Of a stretch of DNA of 64,000 bases, positions 28,168 through 38,015 are shown piece after piece (positions within the stretch are counted from its first letter, which is position 1; every line of letters begins with the position of its first letter). Origin of the DNA: Aeromonas sobria (GTDB lineage Bacteria > Pseudomonadota > Gammaproteobacteria > Enterobacterales > Aeromonadaceae); the NCBI RefSeq assembly GCF_000820145.1, contig NZ_CDBW01000035.1, forward strand, positions 62,001-126,000, given 5' to 3'. The position numbers were made by a program, and so were the translations under genes. Under the pieces are notes generated by a model that had not been told where the DNA came from, ran no database searches, and saw only the letters and a list, made by a program, of their open reading frames with translations.

Positions 28168-29529
28168 CTAGCTGAACAGCAGGTAGGAGAGGGTCAGGCA
28201 GCAGATGATGCCCGAGATGATGGGCACCGAGGTGCGCTTGATGATCTCGATGGGGTTGCTGCCGGTGATCGAGGCGATGACGATGATCACCGCGGCTACC
28301 GGCGACATGGAGCGGATCAGGTTGGCGGTGAGCTGCATCGGCAGGGCCACTGACACACTGTTGACCCCGACCTTCTCGGTGATCTCGGGAATGATGTTGA
28401 TAAAGGAGTAGAAGACCGCTAGCCCGCTACCGCTGATAAAGCCGATCAGCGCCGCCGTACCGGAGAAGAAGAACATCAGGATAGAGCCGACCCCGTCGAT
28501 GTGCTTCACGCTGTCCACCAGGGTATCTATGATACCGATGGCTTTGAGCCCCTCCACCAGCATGCTGGCCGCCACGATAAGCGACACTACCTGAGCCAGA
28601 CCCGTCCCCATGCCGGTAAAGAAGATGGCGAACTCCTTGCTGGTCTCCTTGATATTGCCTTTGCGCAGCAGCTCCCCCCCGATGGTGAGCAGCAGACAGA
28701 CGAAGGTGATCTCCACCAGCCCCAGCGAGATGTGGGTGAAGAAGATGCCAAACAGGAGCACCAGCACCAGCGGCAGCACCGGGAAGAGGCCGTAGTAGGC
28801 GGGTGGCAAGCCGGTGGGTAGGGCGAGGGATTCATCCTTCTCTTCCAGTCCGCCGCGCGCTTGCTGCCGCTTGTCCATCGCCTTCTGCCAGAAGTAGTGC
28901 ACCACCGCCATCAGCGCCAGCGTCGGCAGCGAGATAGGGGCGTGGTAGGAGACGATGTACTCCACCAGCGGGATCCCCAGCTTCTGGGCAGCCAGCACGT
29001 TATCGGCCCCCAGCGGACTTGGCATTATGGTGGCGGTGGTGGCAATGACGGCCCCGGCAGTGAGGGAGGACATGTTCGACGCCTTGAGCACCGGATAGAG
29101 GGTCGCCATCAGCAGCACCGCCAGACTGGCGGCACTCGGTACCACCAGCGAGAGCAGGTTGCCCAAGAGGAAGATCACCGGCACCAGCAGATAGGGGGAG
29201 CGGATGCGGCTCAAGGGGCGGGTCAGCAGCATAACGGTGACGTCGTTGGCGCCGATGTGGCTCATGTAACTGGAGAAGCCGAACAGCACCATGATGGTGA
29301 GGCCGACATTGCCCATCTGGCTGATGAAGATCTGCTTGATCTGGACGAAGGGATCGAGCCAGCTGAGGCCGCTGCTCTGCGCCTCTGGCAGCAAGGGGTG
29401 ACCCAGTCCGACGGCGGCAAACATCAACAGCAAACCTGCGCCAAACAGCACTATCTTGGCATCGTAGTTTTTGGCGATGAGATAGCCGCAGATGACCAGG
29501 ATCAGGGTGCTGACAATTATTTCCAGCAT
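28168..29529 (-). CDS. DcuC-family transporter in a purine-salvage cluster
   Basis: 453 residues with about 12 membrane helices. It resembles E. coli DcuC: GHPLLP near the N terminus, GFSSYMSHIGANDV, SPYLLVPVIF, and RSMSPVAAVIIVIAS and IKRTSVPIISG at the C terminus. DcuC proteins carry C4-dicarboxylates. Here it follows the adenine deaminase and nucleoside hydrolase genes on the same strand, so a nucleoside, base or related substrate is a reasonable guess. GGAACC precedes the ATG. Confidence 0.85.
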   Translation of the reverse strand: MLEIIVSTLILVICGYLIAKNYDAKIVLFGAGLLLMFAAVGLGHPLLPEAQSSGLSWLDPFVQIKQIFISQMGNVGLTIMVLFGFSSYMSHIGANDVTVMLLTRPLSRIRSPYLLVPVIFLLGNLLSLVVPSAASLAVLLMATLYPVLKASNMSSLTAGAVIATTATIMPSPLGADNVLAAQKLGIPLVEYIVSYHAPISLPTLALMAVVHYFWQKAMDKRQQARGGLEEKDESLALPTGLPPAYYGLFPVLPLVLVLLFGIFFTHISLGLVEITFVCLLLTIGGELLRKGNIKETSKEFAIFFTGMGTGLAQVVSLIVAASMLVEGLKAIGIIDTLVDSVKHIDGVGSILMFFFSGTAALIGFISGSGLAVFYSFINIIPEITEKVGVNSVSVALPMQLTANLIRSMSPVAAVIIVIASITGSNPIEIIKRTSVPIISGIICCLTLSYLLFS

Positions 29530-29583
29530 GGTTCCAACACTCTCTTCTTGATGTGAATTGGCCAGCGAGCTGGCGGTTCGGGA

Positions 29584-30501
29584 TCAGATGGCGCGGGCAA
29601 GGGTCTCCATGCACCAGGCTCTGAATCCGGGCACGTCGATATCGAGGCACACCTCGGCGTTGGGCGGCCGCTTGAGCCGGTTGTTGATATCCACCGAGGT
29701 GGTGCCCAGGGTGTGCTCGCCCCGGGTTTCGATGGCCACATGGCAGGCCTGGGTGGTGAACAACTCGGGGCGCACCAGATAGGCGATGGCGCAGAGATCG
29801 TGCATCTTGAGCCCGGTCTGCATGCTGCCGCCGCGATAGTGGCCAAACAGGGCGTGGAGCACGGCGCCGGTGCGGTTGAGGGCTGGCAGCATCGCAATCA
29901 TCTCGCCGGTCAGGGTCGCCCGGCTGGTGACATCGAGCCCGCACATCACAATGGGCAGGCCGCTGCTGAAGACGATGTGAGCCGCCTCCGGATCCACGTA
30001 GATGTTGAACTCGGCATTGGGGGTGTGGTTGCCCCGGCCAGCCGAGCCGCCCATCAGCACGATCCGCTCGATCTTCTCCCGGCACTCGGGGTGCAGGGTG
30101 AGCAGCAGGGCGATATTGGTCAGCGGCCCGATGGGCACCAGCGTCATGGGGTGTTCGCTGGCCAGCAGGGTGGCTTTCATGGCTTCGACGGCATGTTCCG
30201 GCAGCGGCTGTTGCTGCGGCTCGGCAAACTCGTAACCGTCGAGGCCGGAGTGGCCATGGATATGGCTGGCATTGTCGAGGGGGCGCACGAGGGGCTGGCT
30301 GGCCCCCTGTGCCACCGGCACCTTTTTGTCGAAAAAGTGCAGCAGGCGCAGGGCGTTGCGGGTGGTCTTGCTGACATCGACGTTGCCAGCGACCGTGGTG
30401 ATGAGCGCCAGCGCGACCCCGGGGTGAAAGAGGGCGGCGGCGATGGCAACGGCATCGTCGATGCCGGGGTCGGTATCCAGAATAATGGCGACAGGGTTCA
30501 C
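29584..30501 (-). CDS. rihC: Ribonucleoside hydrolase (RihC-like)
   Basis: 305 residues from a GTG with GAGGAG at ideal spacing; E. coli RihC has 304. It hydrolyses the N-glycosidic bond of ribonucleosides to base and ribose. The calcium-binding signature [11 protein letters not shown] is at the N terminus; [13 protein letters not shown] is the second family motif. A longer ATG start at 30573 would overlap the ade stop and adds a tail unlike the family. It follows ade by 16 bases, consistent with one operon. Confidence 0.9.
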   Translation of the reverse strand: MNPVAIILDTDPGIDDAVAIAAALFHPGVALALITTVAGNVDVSKTTRNALRLLHFFDKKVPVAQGASQPLVRPLDNASHIHGHSGLDGYEFAEPQQQPLPEHAVEAMKATLLASEHPMTLVPIGPLTNIALLLTLHPECREKIERIVLMGGSAGRGNHTPNAEFNIYVDPEAAHIVFSSGLPIVMCGLDVTSRATLTGEMIAMLPALNRTGAVLHALFGHYRGGSMQTGLKMHDLCAIAYLVRPELFTTQACHVAIETRGEHTLGTTSVDINNRLKRPPNAEVCLDIDVPGFRAWCMETLARAI

Positions 30502-30517
30502 TCTGTTCTCCTCGATG

Positions 30518-32320
30518 TTAATCGGCTTGGCTGGCATCGGCGTGGGGCCAGCTGCAGATGAAGGGGTTGACAATCTCGCGGGTCAGGCCGTCGGTGAGAC
30601 CGAGATCGGTCAGATGGGGCCCCGCATTGCAGGCGAGACAGGTTCCCTCGATGGCCTTGAAGACCCGGTAGGGGGGCTCCCACTCCACCACCCGGCCGCT
30701 TACTTCCCGCAGGGCGTGGAAACTGGCCGCCAGCTCGCTGGCTGGCAGGTCGGAGAGCATGCCCGCGATGGGCATGGCGACGTGGGCCAGCACCTCACCC
30801 TGCTGAACGACCGCCATGCCGCCTCCGCTGGCGATCAGGGTGTTGGCGGCCAGCATCATCTCTTGTGGGTCGCGCCCCAGCACCACCAGATTGTGGGAGT
30901 CGTGGGAGTAGCTGGTGGCGATGGCCCCCTGCAGCTCGCCCCACCCTTCCAGCAGCGCCAGCCGGGTGCCCGCCTGATGGCGGCCGTGACGGTGTTGCAC
31001 CGAGATCAGGCTAAACCCCTCCGGCACAATCACCTGACCATCCCGAACCTCAACCTCGGTTTCGCTCCACTGGGTGAAGCGGGCCCCCTTGATGGTTTTG
31101 AAGCGGGCACGTCCCGCCGCCAGTCCGGGCACCCGAATGACGAAGTCTTCCAGCGTGCGCAGGGGGATCTGCATGGTAGCGCGCGGCGCCTGGCAGCCAG
31201 CGACAGGCTTGGAGGGGGTGAGAATGGCTCCATGGTGGGCGACCCGCTGGCCGCCGCTGTAGACCCAGAGCGGGTTAAGATCGATGAGATTGTCAAACAC
31301 CACCAGATCGGCGCAGCGACCTGCGGCAACCAGCCCCAGATCGTTGCGTTTCAGACGGATGGCGGCATTGAGAGTGGCCATCCGCAGCACATCGGGCACC
31401 GCCAGCCCCAGCTCTGCCAGCAGTTTGACCAGCGCGATCATGCCCCCCTTTCCCAGCAGCATGTCGGGCGGCACATCGTCGGTACAGAGGGTGATTTGGG
31501 AGGAGAGGTGGGGCAGCTGTTTCAGCGCCGCGACGATCTCCGGCAGCAGGTAGGGGTGGGAGCCGCGCAGTTGCAGGGTGAGCCCGGCCCGCAGCTTCTC
31601 CAGCGCATCGGCTGCCGAGGTGAGCTCGTGATCCGAGCTAACCCCGGCGGCCAGATAGGCTTGCAGCCGGTTGCCGCTTAGGCCCCGGGCGTGCCCTTCA
31701 ATCAGGGCGTTGCGTTGCAAACCGGCGTGCAGGATGCCGGTCATTCGCTCGCTGCCGCCCAGCACCCCTTGCATGTCCATCACCTCGGCGATCCCCGCGA
31801 CTTCCGGCCACTCCAGCATGGTCGCCATCTCGGGGCCATGAAACTCGGCCCCCGACATCTCGAGGCCCGGCGTCGAGGGAACGCTGGAAGGGGCGGCGCA
31901 GATCACCCGCAGCGGCAGGTTGCGGCTGGCGTCGATGGCGTAGCGCACCCCCGCCAGCCCGAGCACATTGGCCAGCTCGTGGGGATCCCAAAAGATGGTG
32001 GTGGTGCCCTGCGCGACCACCACATCGGCGTAGCGCTCCGGCGTCAGGTGGGAGCTCTCCACATGGACATGGCTGTCGATAAGCCCGGGCGAGAGATAGG
32101 CACCGGCCAGATCGTGGATCTCGCTCGCCTGCTGGCAGGTGCCGACCGGATGAACGCTGGCGATCAGCGGGCCGACCAGCCCCACATCGGCGGGGCGGAT
32201 CTCGCCGGTCACCATGTCGATCACCTTGGCGTTGATGAGCAGCAGATCGAAGGGGACTTCACCGAGGGCCGCCTGCACGGCGCGGCGGCGCAAGTTGAGG
32301 GATGCATCTTGTTCACACAT
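30518..32320 (-). CDS. ade: Adenine deaminase Ade
   Basis: 600 residues, of the amidohydrolase superfamily. It converts adenine to hypoxanthine and ammonia. Motifs: [17 protein letters not shown] (metal-binding HxH), [11 protein letters not shown], and the GRHQAG and SHDSHN segments of the C-terminal adenine-deaminase domain. It is the first gene of the minus-strand salvage cluster, divergent from a LysR regulator. No obvious ribosome-binding site precedes the ATG. Confidence 0.95.
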   Translation of the reverse strand: MCEQDASLNLRRRAVQAALGEVPFDLLLINAKVIDMVTGEIRPADVGLVGPLIASVHPVGTCQQASEIHDLAGAYLSPGLIDSHVHVESSHLTPERYADVVVAQGTTTIFWDPHELANVLGLAGVRYAIDASRNLPLRVICAAPSSVPSTPGLEMSGAEFHGPEMATMLEWPEVAGIAEVMDMQGVLGGSERMTGILHAGLQRNALIEGHARGLSGNRLQAYLAAGVSSDHELTSAADALEKLRAGLTLQLRGSHPYLLPEIVAALKQLPHLSSQITLCTDDVPPDMLLGKGGMIALVKLLAELGLAVPDVLRMATLNAAIRLKRNDLGLVAAGRCADLVVFDNLIDLNPLWVYSGGQRVAHHGAILTPSKPVAGCQAPRATMQIPLRTLEDFVIRVPGLAAGRARFKTIKGARFTQWSETEVEVRDGQVIVPEGFSLISVQHRHGRHQAGTRLALLEGWGELQGAIATSYSHDSHNLVVLGRDPQEMMLAANTLIASGGGMAVVQQGEVLAHVAMPIAGMLSDLPASELAASFHALREVSGRVVEWEPPYRVFKAIEGTCLACNAGPHLTDLGLTDGLTREIVNPFICSWPHADASQAD

Positions 32321-32418
32321 GAAGGAGATGGCCTAGCAAGGGGAATAATGGGCACACTTTAGGGAGGGGATTGGCTCGTGCATAGCGCAAAGAATTTATA
32401 ACTGGATAAGAAAGGGTT

Positions 32419-33393
32419 ATGCTGCTGCAAACGTTTTCTCTGGTTGTCCCTTCCATGTCTGAACCCTGGCGCCGTTTGCCTGCGCTCTCTCTCAAGCAGA
32501 TCCAGTATTTTGTCACCCTGGCCCAGCTGCGCCACTTCACCGAGACGGCCAACCAGATGGCCATCAGTCAACCCGCCCTGAGCAGTGCCTTGCGCCAGAT
32601 TGAATCAGTGCTAGGCGGCAAACTGTTCCATCGTACTGCGCAGGCGGTCACCCTCACCGAGCAGGGAGAGGCGATCCTGCCCCACGCCAAGGGGCTGCTC
32701 AATGTGGCCCACGCCGCTTTTGCCGATATGCAGCAGGTGATGGCCGAAGGGGGCGATGGTACCCTGCGTATCGGCTTGATCCCGTCGGCCTGCGCCCTGA
32801 TGTTCCCGCTGGCGGCCGCCCGCTTGCAGCAACAGTTTCCGGGTTTGCGGGTCGAGTTTCAGGATCACACCAATGATGGCCTGCTGCTGGCGCTGGCCGA
32901 GGGAGCGCTGGATGCGGGGATTGGCGTGCTGGATGGCGAGTTGCCCGACTCGCTGGAGGTCACGCCGCTGCTGGACGATGCGCTGGTGGCGGTGGTTAAC
33001 CGGCAGGACATGCTGGCAACGGAGGATGTCATCAGTTGGCAGCAACTGACCCACCGCGATATCGCCCTGTTTGCCAGAGGTAATGTCAGCCGACAGGTCA
33101 ACGGGTTGGCCCAGAGCCAGTTGCCCGGGCTCAAGCCCAGATACACCACCGACTATGTCGAGACCCTGCACGGTCTGGTGCGTTCGGGATTGGCCATCGC
33201 CATTCTGCCAAGGCTTTACACCACACATCTGTGCGATCCCCAGCTCAAGGTGGTGGATTTGCATCAACCGCTGCTGAGTCGCTCGCTGGCGCTGATGTGG
33301 GCGAAAGGACTCTCCCGATCGACCCGCATTGATGAGGGGCGCGCCCTGCTGCGCAACACCATCATCGAACAGCTGGGCAGCCAGCACTCCTGA
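32419..33393 (+). CDS. LysR-family regulator divergent from the purine-salvage cluster
   Basis: Up to 324 residues; a second ATG at 32455 gives 312. N-terminal winged helix (FVTLAQLRHFTETANQMAISQPALSSAL), then a LysR substrate-binding domain. The 98-base divergent spacer with ade implies that it controls the ade-rihC-transporter genes, with a purine-pathway effector likely. This is inference from position. Confidence 0.9.
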   Translation: MLLQTFSLVVPSMSEPWRRLPALSLKQIQYFVTLAQLRHFTETANQMAISQPALSSALRQIESVLGGKLFHRTAQAVTLTEQGEAILPHAKGLLNVAHAAFADMQQVMAEGGDGTLRIGLIPSACALMFPLAAARLQQQFPGLRVEFQDHTNDGLLLALAEGALDAGIGVLDGELPDSLEVTPLLDDALVAVVNRQDMLATEDVISWQQLTHRDIALFARGNVSRQVNGLAQSQLPGLKPRYTTDYVETLHGLVRSGLAIAILPRLYTTHLCDPQLKVVDLHQPLLSRSLALMWAKGLSRSTRIDEGRALLRNTIIEQLGSQHS

Positions 33394-33681
33394 GATTGTG
33401 CTACCCAACCCCGCGCTGGTGACAGGAGCTGTCCGATCGCTAGCTGTCGGGGCGGGGCTGCGACAGCCTCCCGGCCCTGCCGGGGGCCGCGTCATTCCTG
33501 TGAAATGAAATTTTTCTTGTGGTTATTCAAGTGATTGAATTCAATCTCTCGGGTCATTCCTGAAACCGGGTTTCAAGCGAAGAGCTACCTACCGCAATCC
33601 CCCCACTGGCGTGCCGCCTGCCGGTTTGTATAGTGCAGGTTAATAGTGCAGGGAAATTAATCAGGTTTGACAGGAGTATCT
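33394..33681. other. 288-bp intergenic region
   Basis: No convincing gene. It must hold the promoter of the glycine-zipper gene. I see no long repeat or strong terminator. Confidence 0.5.
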
Positions 33682-34164
33682 ATGGAGATGAATAGCGGTG
33701 GCATTCGCGCGCTGGCTTTGCTGGGGGCGTTATTGCTGGGCAGCACGGCGGCACACGCCTCCGAGACCCTCAACACCATTCTCGGTGGCGGGGCGGGGGG
33801 GGTGGCGGGCACCATGATCGGCAAGGAGCTGGGGGGTGATACCGGTGCGCTGGTGGGGGCCGCCTTGGGCGGTGCTGCCGGTGGCGCAGCGACGGCCAAC
33901 AAGGGCAACAAGAATGAAGCGGCCCTCGGCGGCGCGGTGGGGGCGCTTGGTGGCGCCGCCATTGGCAAGAGTGTCGGCGGTGATACCGGTCAGTTGATCG
34001 GGGCCGGGGTCGGCGGGGCGAGCGGTTCGGCCATTGGCGCCAAGACCGGTGATGGTCACAAGAGCCAGGATCGCTATTACGATGATGACGATGATCATCA
34101 CCATCATAAGCACCACAAAAAGCACAAGAAGCATAAAAAGCACGGGGGGTACCATGATGACTAA
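33682..34164 (+). CDS. Glycine-zipper protein with His/Asp/Lys-rich tail
   Basis: 160 residues, AGGAG upstream. A signal peptide ends AAHA. Residues 30-125 are Gly/Ala-rich glycine zippers (repeats such as GGGAGGVAGTMIG and GAALGGAAGGAAT) of the type that spans or coats membranes. The tail has a run of five Asp, then His and Lys repeats, which could bind metals or polyanions. Probably periplasmic or outer-membrane. Function unknown. Confidence 0.8.
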   Translation: MEMNSGGIRALALLGALLLGSTAAHASETLNTILGGGAGGVAGTMIGKELGGDTGALVGAALGGAAGGAATANKGNKNEAALGGAVGALGGAAIGKSVGGDTGQLIGAGVGGASGSAIGAKTGDGHKSQDRYYDDDDDHHHHKHHKKHKKHKKHGGYHDD

Positions 34165-34547
34165 TGCCGCCTGGTTGCGTGTAACAAAGTGAAAGAGTGG
34201 GGCGTCGGCCTGTCTGAGATAGATAGCTCCCCACCTTGGTGGGGATGTTTGTCACATTGCGGGGCGCTGTTTCCTCCCCATCCTGTCTGTATTTCAACTC
34301 GCGCCCTTGACCTGAATGGTGGGCCATCCCCTATTTACCCCATCTGGCCGACAACCTATTGGCATATGCAAACCTGTTGGGCCCATGTCTGCTGCTTGTG
34401 GCATCTGGGTATCTAGGCAGCTGGGCTTGTGGATTGTCAGGGGAGGGGCTGCAGGCCGTTAGCTATGGGGGGGGTGAGCAAGAGGCAGGCCTGAATGCGC
34501 AGCTTTTATGGCATACTCCCCAGCCAGCCATGCCGAGGAGATAATTG
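34165..34547. other. 383-bp intergenic region with one hairpin
   Basis: A TCCCCACC/GGTGGGGA hairpin at 34228-34245 followed by TGTTT may end the glycine-zipper transcript. I see no credible gene: the 75-codon frame inside has no family features and no ribosome site. Confidence 0.5.
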
Positions 34548-34892
34548 ATGGCCAAGTATGACAAAGTTTCCCCCGAGACCCAGCAGGAAGCGGTGAAGAT
34601 TGCCCGTGCCAACCAGAAGCCGGGGCAGACCAAAGAGCAGACTCAACTTATCGCGCAAGGGATCCAGAAAGGCATCGATGAGTACAAGAAGCAGATGAAG
34701 GTGCGGGCCCGTGAGGCGAGTCGCCAAAAGAAGCTGCAGAGCAAAGCCAAACAGTCACAGGGCACACCACTGCCAGAGGATCAGGACGACCAGATCGAAT
34801 TGGTAGAAGTGACTCGTCAGCATCCACTGCCATGGGTCTTGCTAGGGCTGAGCTGGTTGGGTTTTGCCGCAGCCTGGTTCTGGCGCAGCTAA
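34548..34892 (+). CDS. DUF2956-family protein
   Basis: 114 residues with GAGGAG eight bases before the ATG. The N terminus MAKYDKVSPETQQEAVKIA and the KPGQTKEQTQLIAQGIQKGI segment are typical of DUF2956. A Lys/Arg/Gln-rich helix is followed by one C-terminal transmembrane helix (WVLLGLSWLGFAAAWFW), so it is probably a tail-anchored inner-membrane protein. No known function. Confidence 0.85.
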   Translation: MAKYDKVSPETQQEAVKIARANQKPGQTKEQTQLIAQGIQKGIDEYKKQMKVRAREASRQKKLQSKAKQSQGTPLPEDQDDQIELVEVTRQHPLPWVLLGLSWLGFAAAWFWRS

Positions 34893-35036
34893 AGCGCCCG
34901 GTAGCAAACCTTTGCCCGGGATCCTCTTCACAGCCCGGGCCCGGGCTGCTGGTCATCATCCGCGAAGAGTGCTTAAATCCCGCGCCTGTTGTGCCTGCCC
35001 CCGATTTTCAGACGACTTGTTTTCAGGAAAAATGTT

Positions 35037-35372
35037 ATGAACCCCGCACCGCTCTATTTGCTGGCCCCTTTTGTGTTGTTTCTGGTGACCATGCTGCTCT
35101 ATCGCATCTCGCCGCTGCGCGCGGTCGCTGCCAGTGGAGTTCGCTGGTTTATCCTGCCCGCCTTCACCCTGTTTATTTTGTTGATCATCATCAATGGTGC
35201 GGCCGATCCCGCCTTGCGCAATCCGGCGTTCCATTGGCTGATGCCGGGGCTTGGCTTTGCCCTGAGCCTGTTTCCGGCGCTGCCCAAGGCGCTGGTGCCC
35301 CGTCTCGCCATCAAGGAGGGGGTCTTTGCCGCGCTCGGCCTGATGTTGATGAGCCTGGCCATGGTCTACTGA
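35037..35372 (+). CDS. Small membrane protein
   Basis: 111 residues, AGGA nine bases upstream. Three or four hydrophobic helices (LYLLAPFVLFLVTMLLY, WFILPAFTLFILLIIING, LMPGLGFALSLFPAL, GVFAALGLMLMSLAMVY) with short loops. I do not recognise the family. It stands alone between the DUF2956 gene and the TPR gene. Confidence 0.7.
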   Translation: MNPAPLYLLAPFVLFLVTMLLYRISPLRAVAASGVRWFILPAFTLFILLIIINGAADPALRNPAFHWLMPGLGFALSLFPALPKALVPRLAIKEGVFAALGLMLMSLAMVY

Positions 35373-35400
35373 CCGGCTGACCACTGCTGTTGACATGACT

Positions 35401-35430
35401 CAAGGGGGGCTCTGTGACGCGCCCCCCTTG
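35401..35430 (+). terminator. Hairpin after the small membrane protein
   Basis: CAAGGGGGGC/GCCCCCCTTG, a perfect 10-bp stem with a 10-base loop. No T run, so termination is uncertain. Confidence 0.5.
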
Positions 35431-35485
35431 TACAAACAATGGCCTGCAGGCATCTTGGTGAAAGGATCGCTAGCCAGGAGGCCAG

Positions 35486-36355
35486 ATGGACAATCCGCCC
35501 GATTTCATGGCGCAGTGGGATTATCAGGATCCCGCCGCCACCGCCCTGCGTTTTCACGCACTGCTTACTGAGGCGCGCACCGCCGCCGACCTGCAACTCG
35601 AGCTGGAGTTGCTGACCCAGATCGCCCGCACCCATTCGCTGCAACGCCAGTTTGAACAAGCTCACCAGCTGCTCGACGAGATCGCACCCCGGCTCGGCGA
35701 CGCCACACCAAGGGCCAGAATCAGAGCCCTGTTGGAGCGGGGTCGCACCTTTAACTCGGCAGGTGACAAAGCCCGTGCCAGAACCCTGTTTGAACAGGCA
35801 TGGCAGCTGGGCCTCAAGGAGAAGGAGCTCTATCTCGCCATCGACGCCGCACACATGATCGCCATCGCTGGGCCGCTTGAAGAGCAGAGCCGCTGGCATC
35901 AACTGGCGATGGAGCTGGCGGAGCGCAGCAGCGATGAGAAGGTGCGCGGCTGGCTGGCCACGCTTTATAACAATCAGGGCTGGACCCTGTTCGAACTGGG
36001 CCGCTTTGATGAAGCCAAAATTCTGCAACAGAAGTGTCTGGCCTGGCATCTGCAACACAACAATCCTGCCAAGGCCTTTATCGCCCGCTGGAGTCTGGCC
36101 CGGCTGACCCGAGTCAAAGGTCTACATGAGGCTGCGCTGGCTGAATTGGTGCAGCTCAAAATCGACATGACAGAGGCTGGCGAGCCTGAGGATGGCTATT
36201 TGTTTGAGGAGATGGGTGAAAACGCGCTGGCACTGGACGATCCGGCAGCGGCAGAATATTTTGCCCGCGCCTGGTTCCTGCTATCACGGGATGGCTGGCT
36301 CAAGGCCAATGAGGCGGAGCGACTGGCTCGCCTCAAGCACCTCGCTAAGCTCTGA
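35486..36355 (+). CDS. Tetratricopeptide-repeat protein
   Basis: 289 residues, AGGAGG upstream of the ATG. It is all-helical, with TPR-like units (for example LQRQFEQAHQLLDEIAPRL, GDKARARTLFEQAWQLGL, NNQGWTLFELGRFDEAKIL). No signal peptide, so cytosolic. It is convergent with luxO. TPR proteins act as protein-binding scaffolds; the partner is unknown. Confidence 0.75.
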   Translation: MDNPPDFMAQWDYQDPAATALRFHALLTEARTAADLQLELELLTQIARTHSLQRQFEQAHQLLDEIAPRLGDATPRARIRALLERGRTFNSAGDKARARTLFEQAWQLGLKEKELYLAIDAAHMIAIAGPLEEQSRWHQLAMELAERSSDEKVRGWLATLYNNQGWTLFELGRFDEAKILQQKCLAWHLQHNNPAKAFIARWSLARLTRVKGLHEAALAELVQLKIDMTEAGEPEDGYLFEEMGENALALDDPAAAEYFARAWFLLSRDGWLKANEAERLARLKHLAKL

Positions 36356-36459
36356 GTACCCCGAAAATAGAGAGAGCGGCTCGCGCCGCCCCTCACTTGC
36401 TTCAATGTCATTATGCTCTGGATCGATTCCGCTCAGGCACCAGGGATAGTGCCGCTCAC

Positions 36460-37866
36460 TCAGGTCAGGCTGGCCTCTTCCCAACCTTGCTTCTTGCGAT
36501 AGATGGTGGAGGGGCTGATCTCCAGCAGCGCCGCCGCCTTGGGAATATTGCCGTCACAGCTGGCGATGGCCTGTTCGATCACCTCTTTTTCCACTATCCA
36601 GAGCGGACGGATCGGCCCGCTTGCTGCCCCATTGACAACCGGAGTCGATGCGACCGCCGCGGCAATTGCCGCTGGCAGTTGGGGACGAACCCCATTGAGC
36701 GGTGGTGGCAAAATATCTGGGCTGACCAGCTCTTTGTCGTTTAGCACCACGATATTGCGCACCACGTTCTGCAACTCGCGGACGTTGCCGGGCCAGGGGT
36801 AGTCGATCAGAACCCTTGCCGTGCTGGGGTCGAAATCCTTGAAGCGCTTGTTCTCTTCTTTGGCGTAACTCTGCAACAGGGTGCGTGCCAGCAGCAGAAT
36901 ATCTTCACCCCGCTCCCGCAGGGCTGGCAGGCTGAGGGGAATAACATGCAACCGGTAGTACAGATCTTCACGGAAACGGCCAGCCTTGACCTCCACCAGC
37001 GGGTCACGATTGGTGGCGCAGATAAAACGCACGTCGACGGTTTCAAGTTTGCCGCTGCCGACCCGCTGCAGGGTGCCGGTCTGGATAAAGCGCAACAGCT
37101 TGCTCTGTAGGTCCAGATCCATCTCGCAGATCTCGTCCAGAAACAGGGTGCCGCCATCGGCCAGACTGGCTGCTCCTTTACGATCCCCCTGAGCACCGGT
37201 AAAGGAGCCTTTCACATGGCCGAAGATCTCGCTCTCCATCAAATCGTGGGGAATGGCGGCGCAGTTGAGGGCGATAAAAGGTTGATCTCGGCGGGGGCTG
37301 CACTGATGAATCGCATCGGCGCACACCTCTTTGCCGGTACCGCTCTCACCGGTAATAAAAACGGTCGCTTTGCTGGGCGCCGCGCTCTCGACGATACGAT
37401 AGACCGCCTGCATCGGCATAGATGCGCCGATAAAGCCGAAAAATGAGCTGCGCTCGAAGTTCTCCTTATAGTGGGCGACCAGCGAACTTAACTGTTGATG
37501 CTTCAGGGCATTGCGAACGGTGGCACAGAGCCGCTTGCTATCGAATGGCTTGGTCAGAAAATCAAAGGCACCCAGGCGCATCGCCTCCACCGCCACATCG
37601 ACCGAGCCGTGGGCGGTGATCACCACTACGGCGCAAGGCAGCTGTTGTTCGGTGATCATCTGCAGAATATCCATACCGGACATATCCGGTAGCTCCAGAT
37701 CGAGCAGCACCACGGGCGGTGGGCTGGTCTGCAACTGTGCAAGCGCCTGCTGGCCGCAGTCGGCCAGTAACACCTCATACCCCTCCAGCCGCAGGTACTG
37801 TTCATAAACTACCGCCAGACTTCGGGTATCTTCCACCAGTAGAACACGCGGTTTGTTTTCAGCCAC
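36460..37866 (-). CDS. luxO: Sigma-54-dependent response regulator LuxO
   Basis: About 468 residues from a GTG eight bases after AAGGA; an ATG at 37875 has its ribosome site too close. A receiver domain (phospho-acceptor D56 in LLDLELPD) is followed by an AAA+ domain with Walker A GESGTGKE, GSFTGA (usually GAFTGA), and GTLFLDEICEMDL, then a Fis-type HTH (IPKAAALLEISPSTIYRKK). It resembles Vibrio LuxO along its length. In Vibrio it receives phosphate from LuxU and activates Qrr small RNAs with sigma-54. No luxU or qrr is adjacent here. Confidence 0.88.
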   Translation of the reverse strand: MAENKPRVLLVEDTRSLAVVYEQYLRLEGYEVLLADCGQQALAQLQTSPPPVVLLDLELPDMSGMDILQMITEQQLPCAVVVITAHGSVDVAVEAMRLGAFDFLTKPFDSKRLCATVRNALKHQQLSSLVAHYKENFERSSFFGFIGASMPMQAVYRIVESAAPSKATVFITGESGTGKEVCADAIHQCSPRRDQPFIALNCAAIPHDLMESEIFGHVKGSFTGAQGDRKGAASLADGGTLFLDEICEMDLDLQSKLLRFIQTGTLQRVGSGKLETVDVRFICATNRDPLVEVKAGRFREDLYYRLHVIPLSLPALRERGEDILLLARTLLQSYAKEENKRFKDFDPSTARVLIDYPWPGNVRELQNVVRNIVVLNDKELVSPDILPPPLNGVRPQLPAAIAAAVASTPVVNGAASGPIRPLWIVEKEVIEQAIASCDGNIPKAAALLEISPSTIYRKKQGWEEASLT

Positions 37867-37972
37867 TGGAGTCATCCTTGTATTTGATTTTGCGATCTAT
37901 TTTGTCTGCACCAGCGTTCATACCCAACGCAGGGAAACCCTGTTATCTCGCGATTATAAGGCATATACAAGT

Positions 37973-38000
37973 AAAAACGGCTCCCTAAGGAGCCGTTTTT
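37973..38000. terminator. fkpA terminator
   Basis: AAAAACGGCTCC CTAA GGAGCCGTTTTT, perfect stem, between fkpA and luxO. Confidence 0.92.
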
Positions 38001-38015
38001 ACTACAGGTATTTCA

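Noticed and set aside
34189..34416. 75-codon ORF in the gap after the glycine-zipper gene
   Set aside because: Trp/Cys/Pro-rich composition, no ribosome site, no family. It also crosses a probable terminator hairpin.
37500..37530. Possible sigma-54 promoter or Qrr-like element near luxO
   Set aside because: TGGCAC occurs but the TTGC half is at the wrong spacing, and it lies inside luxO coding sequence.
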